A DNA stretch of 48,184 nt from Mycobacterium kyorinense (GCF_002101735.1 NZ_LQPE01000136.1:1-48184); one strand, 5' to 3'. Positions 23,931 to 33,236 are shown, counted from the first letter of the stretch. Notes: a model not told the origin generated them from the letters alone. Numbers and translations are program-made.

Positions 23931-24539
23931 ATGACCGATCAACCGCCCCCACCGCCGCCACCACCGGGTGGTTACCCGCCGCCGCCCCCGTCGTCCGGTG
24001 GATATGCGCCGCCGCCGCCCGGGCCCGCCATCCGCGCTCTGCCGACGCAGGCCTACACCTCGTGGTTCACCAGGGTGCTGGCGTTTCTCATCGACTACAT
24101 CCCCTACGCGATCATCGTGGGCATCGGCTGGGTGATCCTGATGAGCACCCAGGAGGAGGAGTGCCTGGCCGACGTCACCCGCTACGACATCGACGAGGTC
24201 TGCGCGGTCGGCTACTCGTCGACCGGGCTGACCGTGTTCTGGCTGGCGGTGCTGCTGGGCCTGGCTTATCTGGTCTGGAACTACGGCTACCGTCAGGGCA
24301 CTACCGGATCGAGCATCGGTAAATCGGTGCTGAAGTTCAAAGTGGTCAGCGAGGAGACCGGCCAGCCCATCGGTTTCGGCGCGTCGGTGGTGCGCCAACT
24401 CGCCCACCTCGTCGACACGATCATCTTCTACATCGGGTACCTGTTTCCGCTGTGGGACGCCAAGCGGCAGACACTGGCAGACAAGATCATGTCGACGGTT
24501 TGCCTGCCCGTCGAAGGCCCTGAAGGCAGCCCGGCGTAG
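23931..24539 (+). CDS. pra: Proline-rich antigen homologue, RDD family membrane protein
   Basis: A 202-residue protein. The first 35 residues are almost entirely Pro/Gly/Tyr (repeated PPPPP with GGY), the feature that gives the antigen its name. Then comes an RDD domain: transmembrane segments at about 46-68 and 98-118, the R-x-x-A-x-x-x-D signature in RVLAFLIDY, and a third hydrophobic stretch near 160-180. Start ATG at 23931 follows GGGAGAGG. It sits between cbs and metB and its stop touches the metB start, so it is co-expressed with transsulfuration enzymes; why is unknown. Corresponds to Rv1078, the 36-kDa antigen family. Confidence 0.92.
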   Translation: MTDQPPPPPPPPGGYPPPPPSSGGYAPPPPGPAIRALPTQAYTSWFTRVLAFLIDYIPYAIIVGIGWVILMSTQEEECLADVTRYDIDEVCAVGYSSTGLTVFWLAVLLGLAYLVWNYGYRQGTTGSSIGKSVLKFKVVSEETGQPIGFGASVVRQLAHLVDTIIFYIGYLFPLWDAKRQTLADKIMSTVCLPVEGPEGSPA

Positions 24540-25688
24540 ATGGCCGACAAGCGCACCCCCGGGCCGGCCACCACCGCGATTCACGCCGGCTTCCACACCG
24601 ACCCGGCCACCGGGGCGGTCAACCCGCCGATCTACACGGCCAGCACGTTCGCGCAGGACGGCGTCGGCAAGTTGCGCGCGGGGTTCGAGTACTCGCGGTC
24701 AGGCAACCCGACGCGGGCCGCGTTGGAGGCGTCGCTGGCCGCCATGGAAGAGGGCAGGTTCGGCCGCGCGTTCAGCTCGGGCATGGCGGCCACCGACTGC
24801 GCGTTGCGGGCGATGCTGCGCCCCGGCGAGCATGTGGTGATTCCCGACGACGCCTACGGCGGCACGTTCCGGTTGATCGATAAGGTGTTCACCGGCTGGG
24901 GCGTCGAGTACACGCCGGTCGCGCTGTCGGATCTCGATGCGGTGCGCGCCGCGATCACCCCACGCACCCGGCTGATCTGGGTGGAAACGCCGACCAATCC
25001 GCTGCTGTCGATCGCCGACATCGCCGCGATCGCCGAGCTGGCGGGCGAGGTAAAGATCTTGGTGGACAACACCTTTGCGTCGCCGGCGCTGCAGCAGCCG
25101 TTGACGCTGGGCGCCGATGTGGTGCTGCACTCGACCACCAAGTACATCGGCGGGCATTCCGACGTGGTGGGCGGGGCGCTGGTCACCGACGACGAGGAGC
25201 TGGACGCCGCGTTCGGCTTCCTGCAGAACGGCGCCGGCGCGGTGCCGGGGCCGTTCGACGCCTACCTGACGATCCGGGGCCTCAAGACGCTGGTGTTGCG
25301 CATGCAGCGGCACAGCGAGAACGCCGCCGCGGTCGCGGGATTCCTCGCCGGGCATCCGGGCGTGTCCACCGTGCTGTATCCGGGCCTGCCGGAGCATCCC
25401 GGCCACGACGTCGCAGCCCGGCAGATGCGCGGTTTCGGCGGCATGGTGTCGGTGCGGATGCGCGGCGGGCGAGCCGCGGCCGAAAGCCTGTGCGCGCGAA
25501 CCGAAGTGTTCATTCTGGCCGAGTCGCTGGGCGGGGTCGAGTCGCTGATCGAGCATCCGGGCGCCATGACCCACGCCTCGACGGCCGGTTCGCAGTTGGA
25601 GGTTCCCGACGACCTGGTGCGCCTGTCGGTGGGCATCGAGGACGTCGAGGATCTGCTGGCCGACCTCGAGCAGGCGCTGGCCGAGTAG
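24540..25688 (+). CDS. metB: Cystathionine gamma-synthase / gamma-lyase
   Basis: A 382-residue Cys/Met-metabolism PLP enzyme. K201 in HSTTKYIGGHSD is the PLP Schiff-base lysine; other family residues are YSRSGNPTR, SSGMAA and the aspartate in LVDNTFA. The ATG at 24540 begins at the base after the pra stop codon, so translation is coupled. Family members differ in reaction (gamma-synthase, gamma-lyase or both); in mycobacteria MetB is thought to do both. Next to cbs it most likely supports conversion of cystathionine to cysteine. Corresponds to Rv1079. Convergent with the GPP34 gene, 18 bases apart. Confidence 0.94.
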   Translation: MADKRTPGPATTAIHAGFHTDPATGAVNPPIYTASTFAQDGVGKLRAGFEYSRSGNPTRAALEASLAAMEEGRFGRAFSSGMAATDCALRAMLRPGEHVVIPDDAYGGTFRLIDKVFTGWGVEYTPVALSDLDAVRAAITPRTRLIWVETPTNPLLSIADIAAIAELAGEVKILVDNTFASPALQQPLTLGADVVLHSTTKYIGGHSDVVGGALVTDDEELDAAFGFLQNGAGAVPGPFDAYLTIRGLKTLVLRMQRHSENAAAVAGFLAGHPGVSTVLYPGLPEHPGHDVAARQMRGFGGMVSVRMRGGRAAAESLCARTEVFILAESLGGVESLIEHPGAMTHASTAGSQLEVPDDLVRLSVGIEDVEDLLADLEQALAE

Positions 25689-25706
25689 CGCGAAAACCCT
25701 TGGCTT

Positions 25707-26390
25707 TCAGGAGCTTTTACGTCTGCTCGTCACCAACGCGGGACGAATCGCTGCCGTCGTCACCGCCAGGTTGACTTCGGGCAGGTCGGGTTCGGACTCG
25801 CTTACCCAACTGCCGCTGGCGATGTCGGCGGCCCGGCTGCGCACCCACTCCCATCCCCGGTCGCTCAGGCTGAACACCGCGCCCAGCCCGTCGACCATGT
25901 GCAGCAACGAGATGATGGTCGCCGTCGTCGAGTCCGGGTTGTGCTCCTCGAACAGCGCGTTCATCAGGGCCGCGCGAGCATTCGACACCCGCGTACGGTC
26001 GACCAACGGCCAAGCATATGTACGCTTTAATCCGTTGCCCTGCAAGCGAACCTGTCGTATCTGGTCCAGGCGTTCCAGCTGGGTGAGCACCGCCGCGGGA
26101 GTCTCGCGCCGCAGCCTGGCGATCGCGGCGGCCGGGCTCATCGGCCTTCGCAGCAGCAGCTGCAGCGCGGGTTCCAGCACCGGGTCGGCCGGGTTGGGGC
26201 CGCTGAGCACCACCAGCCGCCCGGCCTCCACCGGCTCGCTGTCGACCGCCGGACGAATCCGGCACGCATGCGCCAAATCGAGCAGCGCCGCCGCGGTCAG
26301 TACACGCTCGCGGCAGCCGCGTTCCAACCCCGGCCGCGCCGACGCGTTGTCGAGCAGCAGCAGAAGAAGATCTTCGGCAATGCGTGCCAT
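25707..26390 (-). CDS. GPP34 (GOLPH3-like) family protein
   Basis: A 227-residue protein starting MARIAEDLLLLLLDNASARPG, the hallmark N-terminus of the GPP34 family, related to eukaryotic Golgi phosphoprotein 3/Vps74. The rest is predicted alpha-helical with Arg-rich patches (LRRPMSPAAAIARLRRE), as in the phosphoinositide-binding eukaryotic proteins. Bacterial members are mostly actinobacterial and of unknown function. It lies between metB and greA, where M. tuberculosis has nothing as I recall, so it is a lineage-specific gain or loss. No signal or transmembrane segment, so cytoplasmic or peripheral membrane. Confidence 0.78.
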   Translation of the reverse strand: MARIAEDLLLLLLDNASARPGLERGCRERVLTAAALLDLAHACRIRPAVDSEPVEAGRLVVLSGPNPADPVLEPALQLLLRRPMSPAAAIARLRRETPAAVLTQLERLDQIRQVRLQGNGLKRTYAWPLVDRTRVSNARAALMNALFEEHNPDSTTATIISLLHMVDGLGAVFSLSDRGWEWVRSRAADIASGSWVSESEPDLPEVNLAVTTAAIRPALVTSRRKSS

Positions 26391-26432
26391 GAGCGGACGC
26401 AGTCCCGCCCTATTCCCCGACCCCTGCCGTAG

Positions 26433-26927
26433 CTATGAGTGGTACGGCTCCGCGCTGACCAGCGTCACTTTGACGGTGTTGCCGTTGGGCACGGTGTAGG
26501 TGCGCGATTCGCCCACCTTGGCGTCGATCAGCGCGCCGCCGAGCGGCGAGTTCGGCGAGTACACCTCCAGGTCGCCGTCGTTGATGCCCTCCCCGCGGGT
26601 GGCGATCAAGAACGTCTCGGTGTCCGACTTGTCATCGCCGTAGTAGACGGTCACCACCGAACCGGGCAGCGCAACCCCGGACTGCGTCGGCGCTTCACCG
26701 ACCTTGGCGTTGTTCAGCAGGTCCTGGAGTTGGCGGATCCGGGCCTCCTGCTGGCCCTGCTCCTCACGCGCGGCGTGGTACCCGCCGTTTTCGCGCAGGT
26801 CGCCCTCCTCGCGGCGGTCGTTGATTTCCGCGGCGATGATCGGACGGTTTGCGATCAACTGGTCGAGCTCGGCCTTGAGTCGGTCATGTGACTCCTGGGT
26901 CAACCAGGTCACCTGAGTGTCCGTCAT
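26433..26927 (-). CDS. greA: Transcription elongation factor GreA
   Basis: A 164-residue Gre factor that enters the RNA polymerase secondary channel and stimulates cleavage of backtracked transcripts. The N-terminal coiled coil carries the acidic tip region [18 protein letters not shown], and the C-terminal globular domain includes [18 protein letters not shown]. The ATG at 26927 is used because GAGGAG lies upstream and the protein then starts [10 protein letters not shown], as in other mycobacteria; an upstream open frame of 50 codons is not part of the protein. Corresponds to Rv1080c. Confidence 0.95.
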   Translation of the reverse strand: MTDTQVTWLTQESHDRLKAELDQLIANRPIIAAEINDRREEGDLRENGGYHAAREEQGQQEARIRQLQDLLNNAKVGEAPTQSGVALPGSVVTVYYGDDKSDTETFLIATRGEGINDGDLEVYSPNSPLGGALIDAKVGESRTYTVPNGNTVKVTLVSAEPYHS

Positions 26928-27137
26928 CTCGTCGCGCTCCTCATGTAATCGGTCCCGCGTATCCGCGTGGCTATGGCTGTGGCTGCGGGGTGTGTTCCAT
27001 CGCGTGACAACGCGTATACCCGCTAATGCAGCAATACACGGCCCCAGCCGGAACCGTGCATGCACATATCGTACCACTGCGCGGCAGTGCGACCACCGTG
27101 TTTTCGCAGTTCGGCGTTCGTCCGCACCGCTGTGCGG

Positions 27138-27554
27138 TCAGGAAGCGCGCAGGTAGCCGGGCACATCAGTGCCGCAGCCGTACACGTCGCCCATTACCGG
27201 TGGCTTGCTGGATTTGACGGTCGTCGTCACCTGCACCGTGGCCGCCTGCGACGGGGGGATCAGCACCTCACGGCGCCCGGTCTCGCTGCCGTCTTTGGCG
27301 CGGACCCGCACGATGCAGTCCACCGGGCGCGACGGGTCGGATCGCGTCACGCTGATCGTTACCGACACCGTCTCGTCGTCGATCAGCCGGTAGCCGGCCA
27401 GCGCGCCTTCCACGTCGCTGCGGCCCAGCCGCTGGTAGCCGACGACTGCGATGACAACGCCGACGGCCACGACCAGCAGCGCCAGCGCGACGACGACGCC
27501 GCGCCGCGCCGTGCGAGAAAGCCGCGGACGGCCATAACGGGGGGTGTCGCTCAT
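27138..27554 (-). CDS. DUF4307 single-pass membrane protein (Rv1081c type)
   Basis: A 138-residue protein: a basic N-terminus of about 20 residues, one transmembrane segment (VVVALALLVVAVGVVIAVV), and an extracytoplasmic beta-rich domain with two cysteines (in DCIVRV and YGCGTD) that could pair. It matches the DUF4307 family of actinobacteria. Divergent from mca with 81 bases between starts, and upstream of greA on the same strand with a 210-base gap. Function unknown. The arrangement DUF4307-mca is conserved in mycobacteria. Confidence 0.88.
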   Translation of the reverse strand: MSDTPRYGRPRLSRTARRGVVVALALLVVAVGVVIAVVGYQRLGRSDVEGALAGYRLIDDETVSVTISVTRSDPSRPVDCIVRVRAKDGSETGRREVLIPPSQAATVQVTTTVKSSKPPVMGDVYGCGTDVPGYLRAS

Positions 27555-27635
27555 TGGTTCGCCGGTTTCGGATTCAGGCCGCCAGGATGGAACTATTAGG
27601 TTAAAGGCCCAAACGGCGGGCAAGACAGGGGGCAC

Positions 27636-28508
27636 GTGAGCGAACTGCGGTTGATGGCGGTGCACGCCCACCCGGACGACGAGTCCAGTAAGGGCGCCGC
27701 CACCCTTGCCCGCTACGCCGACGAGGGCCACCGCGTGCTCGTCGTGACGCTCACCGGCGGCGAGCGCGGCGAGATCCTCAACCCCGCCATGGACCTGCCC
27801 GATGTGCACGGCCGCATCGCCGAGATCCGCCGCGACGAGATGGCCAAGGCCGCCGAGATCCTCGCCGTCGAACACACCTGGCTTGGCTTCGTCGACTCCG
27901 GGCTGCCCAAGGGCGACCCGCCGCCACCGCTGCCGCAGGGCTGCTTCGCGCTGGTGCCGCTGGAGGTCGCCACCGAGGCGCTGGTGCGGGTGGTGCGCGA
28001 GTTTCGCCCGCACGTCATGACGACCTACGACGAGCATGGCGGCTACCCGCACCCCGACCACATTCGCTGCCACCAGGTGTCGGTGGCCGCCTACGAAGCA
28101 GCCGGGGACTATCGGATGTATCCGGATGCCGGCGAGCCGTGGACGGTCGCTAAGCTCTACTACAACCACGGCTTCCTGCGGCAGCGGATGCAGCTACTGC
28201 AGGACGAGTTCGCCAAACACGGCCAGCAGGGCCCGTTTGAAAAGTGGCTGGCGCACTGGGACCCCAAGCACGACGTGTTCGCCGACCGGGTGACCACCCG
28301 CGTGGAGTGCTCGGCGTATTTCAGCCAGCGCGACGACGCGCTGCGCGCGCACGCCACCCAGATCGACCCGAAGGGCGACTTTTTCGCCGCGCCGATCGAA
28401 TGGCAGCAAAGGCTTTGGCCCACCGAGGAATTCGAGCTGGCCCGTTCGCGGGTGCCGGTGCGCCTTCCCGAGACCGATCTGTTCGCCGGAATCGAGGCCG
28501 ACCAATGA
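27636..28508 (+). CDS. mca: Mycothiol S-conjugate amidase
   Basis: A 290-residue LmbE-like metalloamidase that cleaves mycothiol S-conjugates to a mercapturic acid and GlcN-Ins for detoxification. Zinc ligands are visible as H12 and D15 in HAHPDDE and H142 in GGYPHPDH; D14 is the general base. The length and the C-terminal region with HWDPKHDVF distinguish Mca from the paralogue MshB. The start GTG at 27636 is supported by homology. Its stop overlaps the next ATG (ATGA), beginning a three-gene operon. Corresponds to Rv1082. Confidence 0.94.
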   Translation: MSELRLMAVHAHPDDESSKGAATLARYADEGHRVLVVTLTGGERGEILNPAMDLPDVHGRIAEIRRDEMAKAAEILAVEHTWLGFVDSGLPKGDPPPPLPQGCFALVPLEVATEALVRVVREFRPHVMTTYDEHGGYPHPDHIRCHQVSVAAYEAAGDYRMYPDAGEPWTVAKLYYNHGFLRQRMQLLQDEFAKHGQQGPFEKWLAHWDPKHDVFADRVTTRVECSAYFSQRDDALRAHATQIDPKGDFFAAPIEWQQRLWPTEEFELARSRVPVRLPETDLFAGIEADQ

Positions 28509-28765
28509 ACCAGCTTCTGCTCACACTGCTGGCCGACGACGCACCCCGCAACACCGGGCCCGACTTCGGCAAGGCCAGCCCGTTCGGCCTTCTGGTGATC
28601 GTGCTCCTGCTGATCGGGACGTTCTTGCTGGTGCGGTCGATGAACCGGCAGCTGAAGAAGGTGCCCGAGTCGTTCGACCCGCAGCACCCCGAGCCGGATC
28701 AGGCGGCCGACGAGGGCACGGTGGACACCGAACCCGACGGATCACCGCGTGAGCCCGAGGGCTAA
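28505..28765 (+). CDS. Small single-pass membrane protein (Rv1083 type)
   Basis: An 86-residue protein with a transmembrane segment at about 27-43 ([18 protein letters not shown]), a basic stretch after it (RSMNRQLKK), and an acidic Pro/Glu/Asp-rich cytoplasmic tail. ATG at 28505 overlaps the mca stop, and its 3' end overlaps the start of the next gene by 17 bases. Translational coupling to both neighbours suggests it helps assemble or localise them, but no domain is recognisable. Confidence 0.88.
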   Translation: MNQLLLTLLADDAPRNTGPDFGKASPFGLLVIVLLLIGTFLLVRSMNRQLKKVPESFDPQHPEPDQAADEGTVDTEPDGSPREPEG

Positions 28766-30743
28766 CACGCTGGCCGAAGCGGCCAGCCCGTACCTGCGCC
28801 AGCACGCCGAGAACCCGGTGCACTGGCAGGAGTGGACGCCGCAGGCGCTGGCCGAGGCCGCCGAGCGCGACGTACCGATCCTGCTGTCGGTCGGCTACGC
28901 CGCTTGCCATTGGTGCCACGTGATGGCGCACGAGTCGTTCGAGGACGAGCAGGTGGCCGCCGCAATGAACGACGGGTTCGTCTGCGTCAAGGTCGACCGC
29001 GAGGAACGGCCCGACATCGACGCCGTCTACATGAACGCCACCGTTGCGCTCACCGGGCACGGCGGCTGGCCGATGACCTGCTTTTTGACGCCGGACGGCC
29101 GGCCGTTCTTCTGCGGCACCTACTACCCGAAACCTGTGTTCCTGGAAGTGCTTTCGGCCGTCGTCAACACCTGGCGGACCCGGCGCGACGAGGTGGAGCA
29201 GGTATCCGACCACATCGCCGCCGAGCTGCAAAACATGGCGTCCGGGCTGCCGGGCGGTGGCCCGGAGATCGAGCCGGCGTTGTGCGATCACGGGGTGGCG
29301 CTGGTGTTGGAAGACGAGGACACCGAGGACGGCGGGTTCGGCGGCGCGCCGAAGTTCCCGCCGTCGGCGCTGCTCGAAGCGCTGCTGCGGCACTACGAGC
29401 GCACCGGATCCCAGCCGGCGCTGCAGGCGGTGGAGCGCACCTGCGCCGCGATGGCCCGCGGCGGAATCTACGACCAGTTGGCTGGCGGATTCGCCCGCTA
29501 CAGCGTCGACAATGCTTGGGTGGTACCGCATTTCGAGAAGATGCTGTACGACAACGCGCTGTTGCTGCGCGTCTATGCCCACTGGGCCCGCCGCACCGGG
29601 AACCCACTGGCCCGCCGGGTGGCCCGTCAGACCGCCAAGTTCCTGCTGCATGATCTGGGCGACGGCGACATGTTCACCTCGTCGCTGGACGCCGACGCCG
29701 CGGGCGCCGAAGGCTCCACCTACGTGTGGACGCCGGCGCAACTGACCGAAGTCCTCGGGTCAGACGACGGGCATTGGGCCGCTTCGGTTTTCGGCGTCAC
29801 CGACACCGGCACATTCGAGCACGGCACGTCGGTGCTGCAGTTGCCGTCCGACCCCGACGATGCCGACCGTCTGGAGCGCGTCCGCACCGTGCTGCTGGCC
29901 GCCCGGCTGACCCGGCCGCAGCCCGACCGCGACGACAAGGTGGTCACCGCCTGGAACGGCCTGGCAATCACCGCGTTGGCGGAAGCCAGTGTGGCCCTTG
30001 GCGATCCGGAACTGCTGGCCGCCGCGAGGCGATGCGCGACGGCGCTGGTGGACCTGCACCTGGTCGACGGCCGACTGCGCCGGGCCAGCCTGGGCGGACG
30101 GGTCGGCGACAGCGCGGCGATCCTGGAAGACCACGGGATGCTGGCCACGGGTCTGCTGAGCCTCTACCAGTTGACCGGCGAGGACACCTGGCTGTCGACG
30201 GCCACCGCGCTGCTCGACATCGCGTTGGCGCACTTCGCCGATCCGGATCGGCCGGGCCGGTGGTTCGATGCCGCGGACGACGCCGAACAGTTGATGTTTC
30301 GGCCCGCCGACCCGTTGGACGGCGCGACGCCGTCGGGAGCCTCCTCGATCACCGAGGCGCTGCTGACTGCCGCGCATCTGGTCGGCGGCGAGCGCGCCGC
30401 AAGGTATTGGGCGGCGGGCGCCGACGCGCTGCTGGCGCACTCTGTGCTGCTCGCCCGCGCGCCGCGCTCGGCCGGGCATTGGCTGGCGGTCGCCGAGGCG
30501 GCGGTGCGCGGTCCGCTGCAGGTCGCGGTGGCCTGCGCTGGGCCGGGATCGGCGCTGCTGGCCGCCGCGCGCAAACTCGCCCCGGGTGGGGCCATTGTGG
30601 TCGGCGGCGCGGCGGGCTCGTCCGAGTTACTCCTCGACCGCGACCGGGTCGACGGCGCCGACGCCGCCTACGTGTGCCGCGGCCGGGTCTGCGATCTGCC
30701 GGTCACCGCCACCGACGATCTGGCCGCGGCCCTGTCGCGGTAG
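28749..30743 (+). CDS. YyaL/spermatogenesis-associated protein 20-type thioredoxin-domain protein (Rv1084 type)
   Basis: A 664-residue protein. The N-terminal 160 residues are a DUF255 thioredoxin fold with C53-H-W-C56 in YAACHWCHVM. The rest is an alpha/alpha toroid like those of cellobiose 2-epimerase and N-acylglucosamine epimerase relatives (GGFARYSVDNAW, HFEKMLYDNALLL, KVVTAWNGLAI). The family is conserved from bacteria to animals and its reaction is not established. The GTG at 28749 lies inside the preceding gene. The operon with mca suggests a link to thiol chemistry, by inference only. Confidence 0.9.
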   Translation: MSPRANTLAEAASPYLRQHAENPVHWQEWTPQALAEAAERDVPILLSVGYAACHWCHVMAHESFEDEQVAAAMNDGFVCVKVDREERPDIDAVYMNATVALTGHGGWPMTCFLTPDGRPFFCGTYYPKPVFLEVLSAVVNTWRTRRDEVEQVSDHIAAELQNMASGLPGGGPEIEPALCDHGVALVLEDEDTEDGGFGGAPKFPPSALLEALLRHYERTGSQPALQAVERTCAAMARGGIYDQLAGGFARYSVDNAWVVPHFEKMLYDNALLLRVYAHWARRTGNPLARRVARQTAKFLLHDLGDGDMFTSSLDADAAGAEGSTYVWTPAQLTEVLGSDDGHWAASVFGVTDTGTFEHGTSVLQLPSDPDDADRLERVRTVLLAARLTRPQPDRDDKVVTAWNGLAITALAEASVALGDPELLAAARRCATALVDLHLVDGRLRRASLGGRVGDSAAILEDHGMLATGLLSLYQLTGEDTWLSTATALLDIALAHFADPDRPGRWFDAADDAEQLMFRPADPLDGATPSGASSITEALLTAAHLVGGERAARYWAAGADALLAHSVLLARAPRSAGHWLAVAEAAVRGPLQVAVACAGPGSALLAAARKLAPGGAIVVGGAAGSSELLLDRDRVDGADAAYVCRGRVCDLPVTATDDLAAALSR

Positions 30744-30753
30744 CCTGCGTCAC

Positions 30754-31125
30754 ATGCCGAGTGCTGAACACATCGCCGACACCGTCAACCGCTACATCAG
30801 CCTGGTTGCCAAGGGGGGCGCCGACGACATCGCGGAGCTCTACGCCGAGGACGCCACCGTCGAGGATCCGGTCGGCGGCGAGGTGCACATCGGCCGGCAG
30901 GCGATCCGCGGCTTCTACTCCGCGATCGAAAACGCCGAGCGCGAATGCGAATTGGTCACTTTGCGGGTCGCCGGCAACGAAGCCGCGTTCCAGTTCCGGC
31001 TCACGGTCAAGGCCGGCGACGGCGGGATGGTGATCGAGCCCATCGACGTGATGGCGTTCGACGACGAGGGCAAGGTCGCCGCGATGAAGGCCTACTGGTC
31101 GGCGGAGAACGTCCGACAGCTTTAG
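30754..31125 (+). CDS. Ketosteroid isomerase-like protein
   Basis: A 123-residue protein that aligns end to end with Comamonas-type delta5-3-ketosteroid isomerase. The active-site positions are kept: Y14 in VNRYISL, D38 in ATVEDPVGG and D98 in EPIDVMAF. Most SnoaL-like proteins lack this triad, so genuine isomerisation of a 3-oxo-delta5 steroid is plausible. It begins ten bases after the YyaL-type gene, so it is in the same transcription unit, and is convergent with the hemolysin-III gene. There is no steroid gene cluster nearby. I do not recall it between Rv1084 and Rv1085c of M. tuberculosis. Confidence 0.85.
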   Translation: MPSAEHIADTVNRYISLVAKGGADDIAELYAEDATVEDPVGGEVHIGRQAIRGFYSAIENAERECELVTLRVAGNEAAFQFRLTVKAGDGGMVIEPIDVMAFDDEGKVAAMKAYWSAENVRQL

Positions 31126-31128
31126 CAG

Positions 31129-31866
31129 CTACGCCGGGTGGCCGACATAAAAGACGGCCAGCCACATCGCGATGTAATGCAGGATTGCCGCGACCGCTGT
31201 GCAGGCGTGGAAAAACTCGTGGTAGCCAAAGGTTTTCGGCCACGGGTCCGGCCAGCGCAGGCCGTAGAGCAGTCCGCCGATGCTGTACAGCACGCCGCCG
31301 ACGGCCAGCAGCACCATCGCCGCCACGCCGGCGGTGTGGATGATCGTCGGCGCGTACCACACCGCCACCCAGCCCAGCAGCAGATACAGCGGCACGCCCA
31401 CCCAGCGGGGCGCCGTCGGCCACAGCACCTTCAGCAGGATCCCGGCCGCCGCCCCGCCCCACACGATGCACAGCACCAGTGTCCCGGTGTCGCGCGGCAT
31501 GGCCAGCCGCGCGAACGGCGTGTAGCTGCCCGCGATGAAGATGAAGATCATCGAATGGTCGAGCCGCTTCATGCGCATCCGCGCCGTGACCGATTTCCAC
31601 TCCACCCGGTGATAGGTGGCGCTGACGGCGAACATCGCCACGGTGGCCGCGGCGTAGATGAACGTCGCCAGGCCGGCCTGCGGTGAGGCCACCGCCCACG
31701 ACACGGACACCAGGGTCGCGCCGCAGATGATCGCCAGCCACGCCGAGTAGAAGTGGATCCAGCCGCGCATCCGCGGCTTGGTAAGGATTTCGGTAGCGCC
31801 CTCGACGACGTCCTCGACAACGCTGATCGGTCCGGACTGGTGCGACTCAGCGTTCGTCTGGCTCAA
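31129..31866 (-). CDS. Hemolysin III / PAQR family membrane protein (Rv1085c type)
   Basis: A 245-residue protein with seven transmembrane segments. PAQR signatures are present: [27 protein letters not shown] and the late [15 protein letters not shown], which supply the histidines and aspartate of the metal site. The TTG at 31866 is preferred because AGGGAGGG is directly upstream and the resulting length fits the roughly 242 residues recalled for Rv1085c; earlier in-frame starts would run toward the divergent prenyl synthase gene. The family is annotated as haemolysin, but hydrolase or membrane-homeostasis roles are more likely. Confidence 0.88.
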   Translation of the reverse strand: MSQTNAESHQSGPISVVEDVVEGATEILTKPRMRGWIHFYSAWLAIICGATLVSVSWAVASPQAGLATFIYAAATVAMFAVSATYHRVEWKSVTARMRMKRLDHSMIFIFIAGSYTPFARLAMPRDTGTLVLCIVWGGAAAGILLKVLWPTAPRWVGVPLYLLLGWVAVWYAPTIIHTAGVAAMVLLAVGGVLYSIGGLLYGLRWPDPWPKTFGYHEFFHACTAVAAILHYIAMWLAVFYVGHPA

Positions 31867-31930
31867 TTTCCCTCCCTGACTTGTGTCGGGATCGCCGTTG
31901 ATCGTGCCTTTCACAGTAGTCTGGATTCCC

Positions 31931-32725
31931 GTGGAGATTATCCCCCCGCGCCTCAAGGAACCGCTGTATCGCATCTATGAGATGCGGTTACGGCAGGGTC
32001 TGGCGGCCTCCAAATCCGCGCTGCCGCGCCACATCGCGGTGCTGTGCGACGGCAACCGGCGCTGGGCGCGCGACGCCGGCTACGACGACGTCAGCTATGG
32101 CTACCGGATGGGTGCGGCCAAGATCGCCGAGATGCTGCGATGGTGTCAGGAAGCCGGCATCGAAATGGCGACGGTGTATTTGTTGTCCACCGAAAACCTG
32201 CAACGCGACCCCGACGAACTGGCCGCGCTGATCGAAATCATCACCGACGTCGTCGAAGAAATCTGCGCGCCGGTCAACCGCTGGAGCGTGCGCACGGTCG
32301 GGGACTTGGAGCTTATCGGCGAGGAACCGGCCCGGCGGCTGCGCGAGGCCGTAGAAAGCACGGCGGGCACTCCGAGTTCCGGCTTCCACGTCAACGTCGC
32401 CGTCGCCTACGGCGGCCGTCAGGAGATCGTCGACGCCGTGCGCGCCCTGCTCAACAAGGAACTCGCCAACGGCGCGAGCGCCGAGGAACTGGTCGACGCC
32501 GTCACCGTCGACGCCATCTCCGAAAACCTGTACACCTCAGGGCAACCCGACCCCGACCTGGTCATCCGGACGTCGGGGGAGCAGCGGCTGTCCGGCTTTC
32601 TGTTGTGGCAGAGCGCCTATTCGGAGATGTGGTTCACCGAGGCGCACTGGCCGGCGTTCCGGCGGGTCGACTTCCTGCGCGCGCTGCGCGATTACAGCTT
32701 GCGTCACCGCCGTTTCGGGATGTAG
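31931..32725 (+). CDS. Short-chain Z-isoprenyl diphosphate synthase (Rv1086 type)
   Basis: A 264-residue cis-prenyltransferase that in M. tuberculosis makes omega,E,Z-farnesyl diphosphate, the precursor for decaprenyl phosphate used in arabinogalactan and lipoarabinomannan synthesis. Family motifs are the catalytic aspartate in [23 protein letters not shown], and the diphosphate-binding [15 protein letters not shown] followed by [11 protein letters not shown] at 31931 gives the start [13 protein letters not shown] expected for the family. Divergent from the PAQR gene with 64 bases between starts. The assignment to the short-chain rather than the decaprenyl enzyme follows synteny and overall similarity. 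Confidence 0.94.
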   Translation: MEIIPPRLKEPLYRIYEMRLRQGLAASKSALPRHIAVLCDGNRRWARDAGYDDVSYGYRMGAAKIAEMLRWCQEAGIEMATVYLLSTENLQRDPDELAALIEIITDVVEEICAPVNRWSVRTVGDLELIGEEPARRLREAVESTAGTPSSGFHVNVAVAYGGRQEIVDAVRALLNKELANGASAEELVDAVTVDAISENLYTSGQPDPDLVIRTSGEQRLSGFLLWQSAYSEMWFTEAHWPAFRRVDFLRALRDYSLRHRRFGM

Positions 32726-32749
32726 CCGGACGGGTCCTCGCGCTAGAAC

Positions 32750-32789
32750 TGGCAGCGTTTGGCAGTGCAGTGCCTTCAGTTGGCACTGC
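32750..32789 (+). promoter_or_regulatory. TGGCA-rich operator-like region upstream of a membrane protein gene
   Basis: Half-sites TGGCAG at 32750-32755 and 32760-32765 are followed by GCAGTGCC (32767-32774) and its reverse complement GGCACTGC (32782-32789) with a seven-base spacer. The block AGTTGGCA-C/G-TGC recurs at 34632-34643 upstream of another membrane protein gene. Binding by a common repressor is inferred. Confidence 0.5.
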
Positions 32790-32809
32790 GCTGGCCGCAC
32801 CATCGGCAC

Positions 32810-33202
32810 ATGACAAGCGAATTGGTTTCACGTCGTTACAGTCAGCGCTGGCGAGCGATCCTTGCCGACCTGGTCTTCTGGAGCCTCGCGGGCGCGATCG
32901 TCGCCGCATTCTCTGGGCCGTTCGGCGAGTGGTGGCATGTGCCGCGCTCAGTGCTCCTCGCCGGAGGGCTGACGTTTCTCGTCGGTGGTCTCGGCCTGCT
33001 GTTCGGTCTGAACCGGCTGCGCCCGACGCCGCGTCGCCTGGTATGGGGTTTCGGGATGTTCAACCTGATCTTCGCCCCAATCGTGTGGGTTACGGCGATG
33101 TATGGCTGGTTGCCGCTCAGCGCGCCGGGTAATTGGGCGCTCGCCTCCGCCGGCGTCATCGCACTCGTGCTCGGCGGCTGGCAGCTGGATACTTTGCGCT
33201 GA
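32810..33202 (+). CDS. Four-helix membrane protein, unknown
   Basis: A 130-residue protein with four predicted transmembrane segments (around 20-38, 48-66, 80-98, 108-125) separated by short basic loops such as GLNRLRPTPRRLV. ATG at 32810 is chosen because the open frame upstream of it covers the TGGCA operator-like region; no strong ribosome binding site is visible. It precedes another membrane protein gene by 34 bases on the same strand. I do not recognise a family. This stretch replaces the PE_PGRS-rich interval that follows Rv1086 in M. tuberculosis. Confidence 0.72.
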   Translation: MTSELVSRRYSQRWRAILADLVFWSLAGAIVAAFSGPFGEWWHVPRSVLLAGGLTFLVGGLGLLFGLNRLRPTPRRLVWGFGMFNLIFAPIVWVTAMYGWLPLSAPGNWALASAGVIALVLGGWQLDTLR

Positions 33203-33236
33203 CTGACGCGCGGGTGGGCCGTGTCACACTGGAGCC

